NCBI GenBank assembly: GCA_938075155.1
Contig: CALJGL010000002.1
Span: 1-64,000 of the forward strand
From: UBA12191 sp009937185
GTDB lineage: Bacteria > Planctomycetota > UBA8108 > UBA1146
Length of the DNA stretch: 64,000 nucleotides
Reading direction: 5' to 3'
Below are positions 52,449 to 61,995 of this stretch, in pieces. Both the position numbers and the translations under genes were made by a program. How positions within the stretch are numbered: position 1 is the stretch's first letter; every line of letters starts with the position of its first letter. The notes under the pieces were generated by a model. It was given only the letters and a program-made list of their open reading frames with translations. It was not told the origin of the DNA and did not search any database.

Positions 52449-54959
52449 ATGAAGAATGTAAATCTTTTTGCAGGAATCATCTTGTTTCTCTCGCTCGGGG
52501 CTTCCCCCCAAGTTCATAGTCAAGATTTTGGGCCGCTATTGGTGAGTTCAACACCTCTCCCTGCCAATCTTTCAGAGTACGTTCTCGATTTCGACAGAGC
52601 TGTCGAATTAGGTAAGGCATTATTCTGGGATATGCAGACGGGCTCCGATGGCCTCACTGCATGTGCGACGTGTCACTACTCTGGAGGAGCAGACACGCGT
52701 AATAAAAACCAAGCTCACCCAGGTTTTAGTGGCAACTTCACGCGCCTTGGTCCGAATGCAACTTTGACACACTCCGATTTCCCACTCAGAAAACTTGCTG
52801 ATCCCGATGAAGCCACATCTGCTGTTATCTGGGATTCCACCGAAGTCATCGGTTCACAGGGAATAACAAAACAAGACTTCAATTCAATCGATCTTGATTT
52901 TGGTGGTGACGCAAATGAAGTGGACGATTGCTCAGGCATTCCGGATCCACTCCACAGCATCAATGGCACCAACACTCGACAGACCACTGGCAGAAATGCT
53001 CCCCACGCCGTCAACTCGATTTTCTATGTCGATGCTTTTTGGGACGGCCGTGCACGCTCTGAGTTTAATGGAGTAGACCCCAGCGGACTGGGTAACCCAA
53101 ATGCCATGGTTCGAAAAATAGACGCAAATGGAAACATTGTTCCATGTGGTGTCTCTATGAACCGTGCAGCTCTTGCTTCACAGTCTATTGGCCCACCTTT
53201 AAGTGGTGTTGAAATGTCCGGATTAGGACGGAACTGGAACGATCTCGGGAAAAAGATGTGCAGCGTTACACCGCTTGCACTTCAAACAGTCTCAATGACT
53301 GATAGTGTTCTCGGAACCATGGCCGTTTCACCGGGAGACGGTAAAGGACTCACCACTTCTTATGTCGACATGATTCAACTCGCATTCAGACCTGAGTTCT
53401 GGAATTCCGATGCCATCTTCGATAACAATGGTGCGCATATCGGAAATGGAACACCTGAGGGACCGAACCAGTTTGCCCTCATGGAACAGAACTTCTCCCT
53501 CATATGGGGACTTGCTGTGATGTGCTACGAATCCACTCTCGTTTCAAACCAAACCCGCTTTGACCAGTACCTTGCTGGTAACGAAAATGCTCTGACACCT
53601 GAAGAAGAAAATGGAATGGACGCGTTCTACAGCGGTGGAACAAAGTGCTCCAAGTGCCACTCAGGACCCTTACTGTCAGCAGCCACATGGGGACAACTGA
53701 ACACCGACACTGATGTTGGAATCGGACCCGTCGTTTCTGTTGAAACAAATGCCGATGACGGATTTGGTGACAAAGGATTCTTCAACATTGGAGTTCGTCC
53801 ATCTGGTGAAGATATTGGCCGTGCTGGTGTCGGAGACCAAACTTGGGCTTCGCGTTACTTTAACGGCTCTACCAGTGCACTGCCTGGACCCGTTCACCCC
53901 GATGAAACCATCAGTGGTGCAAACAAAAACATTGGTGCATTCAAAACTCCAACTCTCAGAAACGTGGAGTTGACCGGTCCATTCATGCACAACGGTAGCC
54001 AAGCCACTCTTCTGCAAGTTGTACAGTTCTACACTCGCGGAGGTGACTTCACGCATATGAATCCTGGTGATGTCCACAAGTACGTCAATCCCATTGGAAA
54101 GCTGAACAACAAGCTCCCAAGACAAGAAGCCATGGTTTCATTCCTGAAAGCCCTGACCGATGAGCGCGTTCGCTGGGAAATGGAGCCCTTCGACCATCCG
54201 GAACTACTTCTTCCCAATGGTCACTTTGGAACCTCTCAGGCCGTTGCTGAAGGGGGCGTGAACTCCAACGAAGCGCTCGATGATATTATCGTTCTTCCTG
54301 CAGTCGGAGCCGCCGGCAGAACTGAAATCAACCACCCACCCGTCAAAGGTTTCTTGGATACGCCATCTGGCGCGCCAGCGAATCCTATCGGCCCCTTGGG
54401 TGGCGGAAATCTTGATCCGATCACTGAACTCGTTTGCTTCGAGCAAGAGCAGAAGATTGTATTGAACTGGAATGCCAACACTAACATTTCCAGTTACATC
54501 GTCGAGGTCGACAATGGTGGCATCATGGGAGTTGAAACCTTCATGGTTTCCGGAAACCAAACAACTTTCGAGTACAATACTTTCCGCCCAAAGACGACCC
54601 TTTACTTGGTCACGCCTTACTATCTTGGAATGGAACTCAAATCAGCAGCGTGCTTTGTTCGCCAAGGACTCACCCCTGGAACACTGACGCACTTCCTCAG
54701 AGGAGATACCAACCTTGACGGAATGCTAAATGTGGGAGACGCGATCGGCCTGCTTGAAGGAATCTTCACGGGTGCACTCATCCCATGTGAGGATGCAGCA
54801 GATTGGAATGACGATGGTGCTCTGGATGTTTCAGATCCCATCAGTGTTCTTGGATACCTGTTCTCAAACGGTCCTGCTCCTGCAGCTCCATATCCGAACT
54901 GTGCTTCCGATCCAAACCATGACCAGTTGAGTTGTAACCAAGCCAACATTTGTCAGTAA
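52449..54959 (+). CDS. Secreted dihaem cytochrome c peroxidase homologue with dockerin-like tail, copy 2
   Basis: An 836-residue paralogue of the gene before it, aligned throughout: signal peptide LFAGIILFLSLGASPQVHSQ, then haem c sites CATCH (72-76) and CSKCH (400-404), shared LGKALFWDMQTGSDGLTAC, SIGPPLSGVEMSG, KMCSVTPLALQ, and the same accessory beta domain and dockerin-like tail (FLRGDTNLDGMLNVGDA, ending NICQ). Tandem duplication with later drift in loops is the simple reading. Each copy has its own terminator, so they are separate units. The electron donor is not known; the pentahaem carrier at 9.8 kb is one candidate. Confidence 0.9.
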   Translation: MKNVNLFAGIILFLSLGASPQVHSQDFGPLLVSSTPLPANLSEYVLDFDRAVELGKALFWDMQTGSDGLTACATCHYSGGADTRNKNQAHPGFSGNFTRLGPNATLTHSDFPLRKLADPDEATSAVIWDSTEVIGSQGITKQDFNSIDLDFGGDANEVDDCSGIPDPLHSINGTNTRQTTGRNAPHAVNSIFYVDAFWDGRARSEFNGVDPSGLGNPNAMVRKIDANGNIVPCGVSMNRAALASQSIGPPLSGVEMSGLGRNWNDLGKKMCSVTPLALQTVSMTDSVLGTMAVSPGDGKGLTTSYVDMIQLAFRPEFWNSDAIFDNNGAHIGNGTPEGPNQFALMEQNFSLIWGLAVMCYESTLVSNQTRFDQYLAGNENALTPEEENGMDAFYSGGTKCSKCHSGPLLSAATWGQLNTDTDVGIGPVVSVETNADDGFGDKGFFNIGVRPSGEDIGRAGVGDQTWASRYFNGSTSALPGPVHPDETISGANKNIGAFKTPTLRNVELTGPFMHNGSQATLLQVVQFYTRGGDFTHMNPGDVHKYVNPIGKLNNKLPRQEAMVSFLKALTDERVRWEMEPFDHPELLLPNGHFGTSQAVAEGGVNSNEALDDIIVLPAVGAAGRTEINHPPVKGFLDTPSGAPANPIGPLGGGNLDPITELVCFEQEQKIVLNWNANTNISSYIVEVDNGGIMGVETFMVSGNQTTFEYNTFRPKTTLYLVTPYYLGMELKSAACFVRQGLTPGTLTHFLRGDTNLDGMLNVGDAIGLLEGIFTGALIPCEDAADWNDDGALDVSDPISVLGYLFSNGPAPAAPYPNCASDPNHDQLSCNQANICQ

Positions 54960-54980
54960 CAACAAAACAAATGAAACTAC

Positions 54981-55013
54981 AAAGGCCCGACGCTAATGCG
55001 TTGGGCCTTTTTT
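54981..55013. terminator. Bidirectional terminator between convergent genes
   Basis: AAAGGCCCGACGC pairs with GCGTTGGGCCTTT (one G-T or mismatch), loop of four, with A and T runs on both sides; it touches the stop codon of the HEAT-DUF1080 gene. Confidence 0.9.
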
Positions 55014-56625
55014 AATTCGAGGACAAATCTAATACCCGGAGATTTCTGAACGCGACAGGGTCGTTATGCCCCAGGAATCCTATATGACCTATTGTTCGCT
55101 TCAGCCCAGGATGATCTTTCCCATCGAGGGTTCCATTTTCACTCACAGCATCAATATCAATATCCAAAATCGTTTTCCCATTAAGGACCACCGTGACGCG
55201 CCTACCTTGACATCGAACTTCCTGAAAGTTCCATTCCCCAACAGGTTTTTGTGCACCCCGCGATGCAGGCTGCACCCCATAAATACTTCCGTGATATTGA
55301 TACGGATTGAGGTTCGCATACTTTTCAAAAGAGTTATCAATGATTTGGCACTCCATTCCAACATAAGCGGCATTACCGCGTGAAGGAGTACGAAGGCCCA
55401 ATCCGTTATTCGAGCCAGGCCATAGTTTAAATTCGAATCTCAACAAAAAGTCTGAGTATTCCGACGCGGTATATATCTCACCGCCACTTCCTTCGCGGCA
55501 CTGGATTTCACCTTCCCCGAACTCATAACCAGATATATCCCCAATCCATCCCTCTGAAGATTTTCCGTCATAGATGGAAGTCCATTTCCGGCATCGCTCC
55601 AATAGTTTCCGAATCACTGGTTTTCGATTTTCTGGAACAGAGCGAGAAATCAGCAAAGCATTCAAATAATTCAGCGCGTAACTTTCGTATCGAGTTTCTT
55701 CGAGACGGCTGGCCAGCTTGATCAAACGATCGCTACATAGACCTCTGTTTTCTGGAGAAGATTCTTTTAAGCCAGACATCGCAATGGTCATGGCATCCGG
55801 ATTACCCAACTGGATCAAAGCCTCTAGGGCAGCATCCCTGCGGCTGACTTCTTCAGATGTGGACCGAGCTATCGAGAGAAGAAGTTTCTGCGATTCCTGA
55901 GGTACGTCCTGCCTTTGGGATATCGCATTTGCCGATTCTCTCATGACTAACTCTAAGGGTGATTTGAGAAGCTCAGCCAAAGCAACAGAAGACGACAGAC
56001 CAGGAATTGCACCTAATGCCATCACTGCTGCACGATTGGTATTGTCTGTCGAGCTGGCAATTTGAAGCAACTGAGGAACAACTTCTTCCGAGCCTAGGAG
56101 AGCTATTTCATTCAGTAAAAACCCGGAGACATCTTCAGATCTGTTCTCTAGAACAACCTGCCCAAAAATACCAGCAATCTTTCCTCTTTGTTCCGCACTC
56201 CCTTGTGAAAGTGAGGTCATGACTAGGCCATGAATAGCCTCGCGACGAGAAGCTTCTTCAGAAAGAGCAGAGGTGAGTAAGTTTTCAATCGAACCCACAG
56301 AAGATCGATCGGTCAAAGCTCCGCACAATCGCATGATCGCATCTCCACCGGATGAGATGGCCCACCTCATCCCTTGTTTTCGATCTTCTGCGTTTCCTGA
56401 AAACAGATGAAGGAGGTGCTCTGAAATCCCTGACGTTTCAACCTCTTTTGAATTGAAGTCGGCTTCATCTTCTAAGAGCTCTTTCACATCAGATTCGTTA
56501 GTGATACCTGAGTTGGTCTTCGCTGGTGCAGGGGTGGGTGTGTCGGCACTCATATTCAGTATCGTCCGAACCATAACGAATACCAATAACATGGTAATCA
56601 CAATATAGAGCCGCTTAAGAGGCAT
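55012..56625 (-). CDS. HEAT-repeat protein with C-terminal DUF1080 domain
   Basis: A 537-residue exported or anchored protein. ATG 56625 follows AAGGAAG; a membrane segment LYIVITMLLVFVMVRTIL opens the protein. Residues about 75-335 are helical HEAT-like repeats (AAVMALGAIPGLSSSVALAE, RREAIHGLVM), and about 345-537 a DUF1080/3-keto-disaccharide hydrolase-type jelly roll (SIYDGKSSEGWIGD, FKLWPGSNNGLGLRT, GEWNFQEVRCQG, GHIGFLGHNDPVAFRNLRV). DUF1080 domains are abundant in planctomycetes and linked to sugar or glycan processing. Here it may bind or cleave glycans outside the membrane, with the HEAT part for protein contacts. It points away from the sugar ABC operon. Confidence 0.88.
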   Translation of the reverse strand: MPLKRLYIVITMLLVFVMVRTILNMSADTPTPAPAKTNSGITNESDVKELLEDEADFNSKEVETSGISEHLLHLFSGNAEDRKQGMRWAISSGGDAIMRLCGALTDRSSVGSIENLLTSALSEEASRREAIHGLVMTSLSQGSAEQRGKIAGIFGQVVLENRSEDVSGFLLNEIALLGSEEVVPQLLQIASSTDNTNRAAVMALGAIPGLSSSVALAELLKSPLELVMRESANAISQRQDVPQESQKLLLSIARSTSEEVSRRDAALEALIQLGNPDAMTIAMSGLKESSPENRGLCSDRLIKLASRLEETRYESYALNYLNALLISRSVPENRKPVIRKLLERCRKWTSIYDGKSSEGWIGDISGYEFGEGEIQCREGSGGEIYTASEYSDFLLRFEFKLWPGSNNGLGLRTPSRGNAAYVGMECQIIDNSFEKYANLNPYQYHGSIYGVQPASRGAQKPVGEWNFQEVRCQGRRVTVVLNGKTILDIDIDAVSENGTLDGKDHPGLKRTIGHIGFLGHNDPVAFRNLRVLDLSSN

Positions 56626-56709
56626 CGTTCTTCCTTCAATCAATTGTTTTCACCCAATGGCATTCTTTAGGTGAAGTGATTTCATTCCCCGTATTGATCA
56701 ACAACGGCT

Positions 56710-57675
56710 TCAAGCCGATTTGTTTTTCCCAGTCCTTCTTCGCATGACTTCGTCAGTGATGACAGCGACCATGATCACCGCACCGATCACTGCAAACTCA
56801 CTGGCTTCAGGTATTCCATCGATCAACACGATAGCGTTTCTCAGTACCTGTACCAATGTTGCCCCTATGAGAACTCCTATTACCGTGCCTTCTCCACCTC
56901 TCAAGGAACAACCGCCCAGAACTGCAGCAGCGATCGCATACAACTCGTAGAAGTTGCCAAAGTTGGAGGGTTGCGCCGTCCCTGTATCAAGAACGATGAG
57001 AAGACCCGCAATCCCTGTCAGTAGCCCACACAGTGCGTAAGCGCCCATTTTTACGCGATCGACCTCTATCCCACAATGTCGAGCGGCCGTCTCGTTGCTT
57101 CCAATAGCGATCAAGTGGCGGCCCCACAGAGTCCTTCTCAATAGAAATCCGGATCCCAGCGCAACTAGAGCCAAAATGATCAGCGGTATCGGTATGCCAA
57201 ACGACTCCGTGATCGGAATTCTGCCGTTCCCTAGAGACTTCAATACCGTTCCTGAGGTGCCAAAACCTACAGTTTGATCCGACAAGATTCCCCGAGTGAC
57301 TCCTCTGTATATAAACAATCCACACAGGGTTACCAAAAAAGGCTGCAACCTCAACTGGGTCACGAGTACCCCATGTAACAAACCCACTCCTAGGGACAAC
57401 AACAAAAGCCCAGAAAGAACCCAGGGAGCCGCAATTCCAACGTCGGTAATCAACCAAGGTGTTAAGCAACCCACAAGGCATACAAGAGATCCCAAAGACA
57501 AATCGATCCCACCCGTCATGATGACAAATGAAACCCCAACTCCTAAAATTCCAAAAAGTGCACTTCGTCTCAGTAAGTTTTCGATGTTGTATGCAGTCAA
57601 AAATGCAGGACTGATGACCGCCGTGATGATCATCACGGCAAGAAGAACAGCAAAGATACCCTTAATTTTATTCAT
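56710..57675 (-). CDS. Sugar ABC transporter permease (ribose type)
   Basis: A 321-residue RbsC/AraH-family permease with about eight to ten hydrophobic segments. Marks: VSFVIMTGGIDLSLGSLVCL at about 48-67, GNGRIPITESFGIPIP, IGSNETAARHCGIEV and the conserved GGCSLRGGEGTVIGVLIGA. It overlaps the ATPase gene by eight bases. It forms the membrane channel of the importer with the ATPase and lipoprotein below. The specific sugar is not evident. Confidence 0.93.
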   Translation of the reverse strand: MNKIKGIFAVLLAVMIITAVISPAFLTAYNIENLLRRSALFGILGVGVSFVIMTGGIDLSLGSLVCLVGCLTPWLITDVGIAAPWVLSGLLLLSLGVGLLHGVLVTQLRLQPFLVTLCGLFIYRGVTRGILSDQTVGFGTSGTVLKSLGNGRIPITESFGIPIPLIILALVALGSGFLLRRTLWGRHLIAIGSNETAARHCGIEVDRVKMGAYALCGLLTGIAGLLIVLDTGTAQPSNFGNFYELYAIAAAVLGGCSLRGGEGTVIGVLIGATLVQVLRNAIVLIDGIPEASEFAVIGAVIMVAVITDEVMRRRTGKNKSA

Positions 57676-59170
57676 GGATTTCTCCTCCTGTCGCCAACGC
57701 CATGATTTCTTCCTCGGTAGTTTCCGAACTCACAAGAGTGCCCATGATCTTTCCTTCTGAGAGAACTATGATCCGGTGTGAAAGTGCCAAAACTTCTTCC
57801 ATTTCACTCGATGCAAAAAGAACACTTTTTCCCGCGAGCGAAAGATCTCGAATTCTTCTATGAATTTCTTCCCGAGCACCCACGTCAACTCCCCGAGTGG
57901 GCTCATCGAGCAAGACCACCGCTGGATCAAGATCTAACCACTTACCGATCACTATTTTTTGTTGGTTACCACCCGATAAGTCACTTGCGGGAATATCTGT
58001 ACGGGGAGGGCGAACATCGAGATCTTTGACAATTTTGTGAGCCACAGCAACGCCGGCATGACGTGCTAGCATGCCAAATTTGCCCGCCTCCCTATACAAC
58101 CCCGGTAAAGAAGCATTTTCAGAAACAGACTGCTGAAGCGCCAGACCCTGCGAAGAACGCTCTTCCGGGATCAACGCCAGGCCCGCCCTCACTGACTCCT
58201 TCACTCCACCTCTGGAAAGATCGCATTGGTCTACTGAAACATGGCCACTCCTCGGACGAAGACCGAAAATTGCTTCAAGCAATTCGCTGCGTCCAGATCC
58301 CACTAACCCAGCCAAGGCAACACGTTCCCCTGATCTCACCTGAAGCGACACCGCATCGGGATGATCTTGGGTCACAAGTTCATTGACGACCAATCTCGGG
58401 TCACCATGATTCGAGACCTCTGATTCGATAGGCGAAAGATCTCTTCCTACCATGCAACGAATCATTGAATCCCTTTGGATTTCTTTTCCCGCTAACGAAC
58501 CCACCTTTGCACCATCCCTAAGAATGATGACACGGTCTGCAATCTCTTCTACTTCTGCAAGTCGATGAGTAATCATGATGATGGCAGAACCTGATTTCTT
58601 CATCTCGATCAATCGGTGAAGTAACACTTTTGTTTCTAATGGAGATAAGGTCGCGGTGGGCTCGTCCAAAATTAGCAATCTCGCTGAAGTATGTAACGCT
58701 CTAGCAATCGCTATCATTTGGCGGTGACCATGGCCTAGGTCACCGACGAGCTGATGAGAATCTATCTTCAGATCGACCATTTCCAATGCGGATTGGGTCA
58801 TCTTTTGGCATTCAGAAAAATCCAAACGACCCATAGATTTCGAAGGCTCACGGCCCAATAACAGGTTCTCCGCCACCGTCATGGAGTCACAAAGCTCCAG
58901 CTCCTGCGGTATTCTGGAGATCCCATATTCAGCGGCTTCCCCACTGCTGTAAAACTCACGCTTCAATCCGTCAACGGCCACAATGCCCGCATCCGGAGAA
59001 AGCACCCCTGACATCACCTTCGCCAAGGTGCTTTTCCCTGCCCCATTTTCTCCGATGATGGCGACGATTTCGCCAGGCTCAATAGCGAATGAAACTTCAC
59101 TCAGAGCAGTGACTCCACCAAAGGTCTTCGTGATCGAAGAAGCTTCAAGCAGGGGAGGGGTTAAGATCAC
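57668..59170 (-). CDS. Sugar ABC transporter ATPase, two-domain (RbsA/MglA type)
   Basis: A 500-residue protein with two ATPase domains. Domain 1: Walker A GENGAGKST, signature LGHGHRQMIAIA, Walker B LLILDEPTATL. Domain 2: Walker A replaced by GLVGSGRSE, as usual in this family, with LSGGNQQKIVIGKWL and VVLLDEPTRGVDVG. So one normal and one modified site, typical for RbsA/MglA. Starts at GTG 59170, overlapping the lipoprotein gene stop (GTGA), and overlaps the permease gene by eight bases; strict co-translation. Confidence 0.95.
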   Translation of the reverse strand: MILTPPLLEASSITKTFGGVTALSEVSFAIEPGEIVAIIGENGAGKSTLAKVMSGVLSPDAGIVAVDGLKREFYSSGEAAEYGISRIPQELELCDSMTVAENLLLGREPSKSMGRLDFSECQKMTQSALEMVDLKIDSHQLVGDLGHGHRQMIAIARALHTSARLLILDEPTATLSPLETKVLLHRLIEMKKSGSAIIMITHRLAEVEEIADRVIILRDGAKVGSLAGKEIQRDSMIRCMVGRDLSPIESEVSNHGDPRLVVNELVTQDHPDAVSLQVRSGERVALAGLVGSGRSELLEAIFGLRPRSGHVSVDQCDLSRGGVKESVRAGLALIPEERSSQGLALQQSVSENASLPGLYREAGKFGMLARHAGVAVAHKIVKDLDVRPPRTDIPASDLSGGNQQKIVIGKWLDLDPAVVLLDEPTRGVDVGAREEIHRRIRDLSLAGKSVLFASSEMEEVLALSHRIIVLSEGKIMGTLVSSETTEEEIMALATGGEIHE

Positions 59171-60150
59171 TTGCCCAGCTTTTTACGCATATCCTCACGA
59201 AAATCTTCGACTTCTGCGCGACGAATAATTCTCGCTGGAACATTAACGATTCCCCCTATAGGTATTACACCTTTATCACCATTCGCGAGGGCTTTTAATA
59301 TTCCAACGGATATCGCTCCGTACTCGTAAGGGTTCTGAACGACAGTTCCATGAACAGTGCCATCGATGATTCCCTGTAAGGTTCTTTCATCTTCATCAAA
59401 ACCAATCACCTTTACCTCGGTGACACGACCCGATTGCTCAAGGGCTTCTAGAATAAGAGGCGGATTATACGCGAATAATCCGACACAACCTGCGATATCG
59501 GAGTGCTTCGAAAGAATGTCTTCGACATTGGCCTTACCTTTTGCCATATCAAACTGGTCCGTCAAGGTACCTACAATTTCAAAACCGTTACCCTTGATGA
59601 TCGCTGATGCATCTTCATACGCATCAATACCCCGCTCTTGACCCAAAATAGTATCGATCAATCCCTGTCTTCGTAGACGAGCATTGTCTTGCTCCATGCG
59701 TCCTACAAATATTGCGATTTTCCCCCCTGCTGGTAACGCTTCTTTCACAAGCTCACCACACAACTCACCCGCTTCATAATTATCAACACCTACGAAGCAC
59801 AGCCTTGCAGAATCAGGAGCGTCGGAATCATGGGTGATCAGATGCGTTCTAGCGGAAACTTTGTCGAGAAAGGGTGTTTGATTTTTGGGATCTATCGGAC
59901 TGACCGCGATGCCACTGACGCCCTTTACCAACAAATCTTCGATGATTCTTTTCTGATCTGCCAAGCCATCCGGTGGCATGTGGAATGAGGCTGATACTTT
60001 CAAATCTGCAGCGGCATCTTCGACTCCCTTACCCGCAAGAACCCAAAAATCAGCGACACCATTGGTAACAAACGCCACCTTGGTTTCCGCAGGCCTTTCG
60101 GCTGTACAGCCTACTAACAGTAATAAAGCAATGATCATGAATCGCAACAT
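59167..60150 (-). CDS. Sugar-binding lipoprotein of the ABC importer
   Basis: A 327-residue periplasmic-binding-protein type 1 (RbsB-like) lipoprotein: signal FMIIALLLLVGC with lipobox Cys15, then VAFVTNGVADFWVLAGKGVEDAA, the second-lobe motifs GIAVSPIDPKNQTPFL, GLFAYNPPLILEAL and VIGFDEDERTLQGI. It collects a sugar outside the inner membrane and passes it to the permease. Being anchored as a lipoprotein is less common in Gram-negatives. Preceded by the SDR gene (18-base gap) and overlapped by the ATPase gene. Confidence 0.93.
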   Translation of the reverse strand: MLRFMIIALLLLVGCTAERPAETKVAFVTNGVADFWVLAGKGVEDAAADLKVSASFHMPPDGLADQKRIIEDLLVKGVSGIAVSPIDPKNQTPFLDKVSARTHLITHDSDAPDSARLCFVGVDNYEAGELCGELVKEALPAGGKIAIFVGRMEQDNARLRRQGLIDTILGQERGIDAYEDASAIIKGNGFEIVGTLTDQFDMAKGKANVEDILSKHSDIAGCVGLFAYNPPLILEALEQSGRVTEVKVIGFDEDERTLQGIIDGTVHGTVVQNPYEYGAISVGILKALANGDKGVIPIGGIVNVPARIIRRAEVEDFREDMRKKLGK

Positions 60151-60168
60151 GGGTCGTTCACTCTCAAT

Positions 60169-60930
60169 TCAGGGAAGGCACACACCACCATTAACGTGAA
60201 TGTTCTGCCCGGTGATGAAACTTGAAGAATCACTCGCGAGAAATACGGTAGCACCTCCGAGGTCTGAAGGCAGTCCCCATCTCTTCATCGGAATGATGTC
60301 TAAATATGCTTGTTTATCTTCTTCGGGATCATGCTCATGTCTCTCGACTGGAATCCAACCCGGTGATATGGCATTCACTGTAATCCCATCCGGAGCCAAC
60401 TCATTGGCCATGCTTCGGGTCCACCCCAGTTGCCCACCTTTGGCAGCAACATATGCACTGAATGGTGCAACTCCTCGGGTATAAACTTCGCTAGCAATAT
60501 TGATAATTCTGCCCCACTTCTGCTCTCGCATATGTGGCAAAAATGCTCGCGTCAGTAGATACGGACTCTTGATGAAAAAATCGATCATCGATTGGTAAAA
60601 ATCCCAATCATATTCTTCGATAGGCTTCAAAGGCTGAGCAGGCGTTGCGTTAAAGACAACCCCATCTACGGGCCCCAATTTATCTGTGATCTCATCATTG
60701 AGTCTGGTGACATCATCAGGATCGATCACGCTTGCTCTGAATAAGGCACCGTCATATCCTGCTGCCTCGAAGTCTCCATATGCAGCTTCAGCACGTTCCG
60801 TATTATTCTGGTAGTTCATAGCGACTCGTGCCCCTGCAGCACCCAATGCGAGTGCCATCGACTTCCCCAAGCCTGTTGTTGATCCAGTGACTAAAAACGT
60901 TCGGTCATTGAGGGAAAATGAAGCGGACAT
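60169..60930 (-). CDS. SDR oxidoreductase heading the sugar importer operon
   Basis: A 253-residue SDR: FLVTGSTTGLGKSMAL, NATPAQPL where NNAG is usual, catalytic Ser in INIASEVYT, YVAAKGGQLGWTRS for Tyr/Lys, and an end typical of FabG-like enzymes (GQNIHVNGGVCLP). It lies first in the operon with the sugar ABC importer, so it probably oxidises or reduces the imported sugar, sugar acid or polyol. AGGAG-like GAGAG precedes the ATG. Could also be a FabG relative, but context favours a sugar dehydrogenase. Confidence 0.9.
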   Translation of the reverse strand: MSASFSLNDRTFLVTGSTTGLGKSMALALGAAGARVAMNYQNNTERAEAAYGDFEAAGYDGALFRASVIDPDDVTRLNDEITDKLGPVDGVVFNATPAQPLKPIEEYDWDFYQSMIDFFIKSPYLLTRAFLPHMREQKWGRIINIASEVYTRGVAPFSAYVAAKGGQLGWTRSMANELAPDGITVNAISPGWIPVERHEHDPEEDKQAYLDIIPMKRWGLPSDLGGATVFLASDSSSFITGQNIHVNGGVCLP

Positions 60931-61119
60931 GGATAACTCTCCAATTCTTTTCTTGCCAGTGTAGTCCTATAAAATTGAGTGAATAAACCCCCCTGGTCAA
61001 CCTCGAGATTACTCCAAAGAGCTGATAAGTAGTTTTTTTGAAAAATTGAGTGAATTTGGGAACACAATCCGACGAAATTCGTATTATTCAAAGATAAGAA
61101 CCCGAAAGGTGTGTGAGTT

Positions 61120-61827
61120 TTGACCATTAATACTTTTCAAATCTTCATGCTCTTCCTCCTCATGAGTGCGGGTTGCACGCTAACAAATACTAAAACCAGC
61201 GACTCCACGGATACTGAGAACAACGGCCAACAATCATTTACCAGATCCATCTCTCGAGCTCCCACTGTACCCATGTGAGTGGGATGACCCGGAGAAGGAG
61301 CCTCGGTCTGGGGTTCAGGAGAGATTCAAAACGGCGGTTGGAACTTGACGATGCGAAACGTACTCGCTGACGACACCAACAGAGAAAAACTTGAGTTCAG
61401 TCTCGTCCACCGTGTCTCTGACGACCTTCAAGCAGGAGTTGAATATGGAGTCGACTCTAATGATTTGTATCCCATGATCAATTATCGACTTTTTTCGGCA
61501 ACCGATAATACGCCGGCGATTATCCTCGGAACCAGTTCGGCATGGCCTTCCGGAGAAGTCGATGGTAATGCATTCTTTATCTCCTCCGCTACATTACTCA
61601 GTGATCGATCCAGTGGATCTCTCTCACTTTCCTATACTCCCGATGACGAAAGCTGGAAAATCCCTGCCAGCTACAGATATGTTGTTTCCGATCAAATCGA
61701 CGCAACCCTAATTTGGGATGGCGAAGATCTGCACCCTCTCCTCACATGGCGAGGCTCGAAAATTAACTTATCCGTCATTCTATTGAGTGGCGAAGATCTG
61801 ACTCTCTCCACAACCGTGAACTTTTAA
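61120..61827 (+). pseudogene. Lipoprotein/beta-barrel gene broken by two in-frame TGA codons
   Basis: One frame is open from TTG 61120 to the TAA at 61825-61827 except for TGA at 61276 and TGA at 61285. Before them it reads a lipoprotein signal (IFMLFLLMSAGC) and linker; after them GEGASVWGSGEIQNGGWNL runs into amphipathic strands (LEFSLVHRVSDDLQAGVEYG, GSLSLSYTPDDESWKI, ending STTVNF), as in small outer-membrane barrels. The part after the TGAs has no start before TTG 61345, which cuts the first strand. Both TGAs would be one G-to-A change from TGG. Other genes here end in TGA, so recoding is unlikely; damage or sequence error is the simple reading. About 236 residues if whole. Confidence 0.65.
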
Positions 61828-61995
61828 AACAGACCGTTCCTTCGATACTCGCGTAAATACGCCCATATCGTCCTCACAGGGCTATTAACGACATCTCATA
61901 TAAACTCTCCTCCCTGTTGTCCTGAATGGCTTCAATTCCGGATAAAGAAGATATGGCACGCCGATGACCGGGTGCTATCTGAGGAGCGAACGTTC

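Noticed and set aside
52223..52519. 98-codon frame running into the second peroxidase homologue
   Set aside because: Overlaps the signal peptide of a clear gene in another frame and has no supporting features.
61276..61287. TGA read as tryptophan (alternative code)
   Set aside because: Several solid genes here end in TGA, including 7271-9835 and 9836-10519, so TGA is a stop in this genome.
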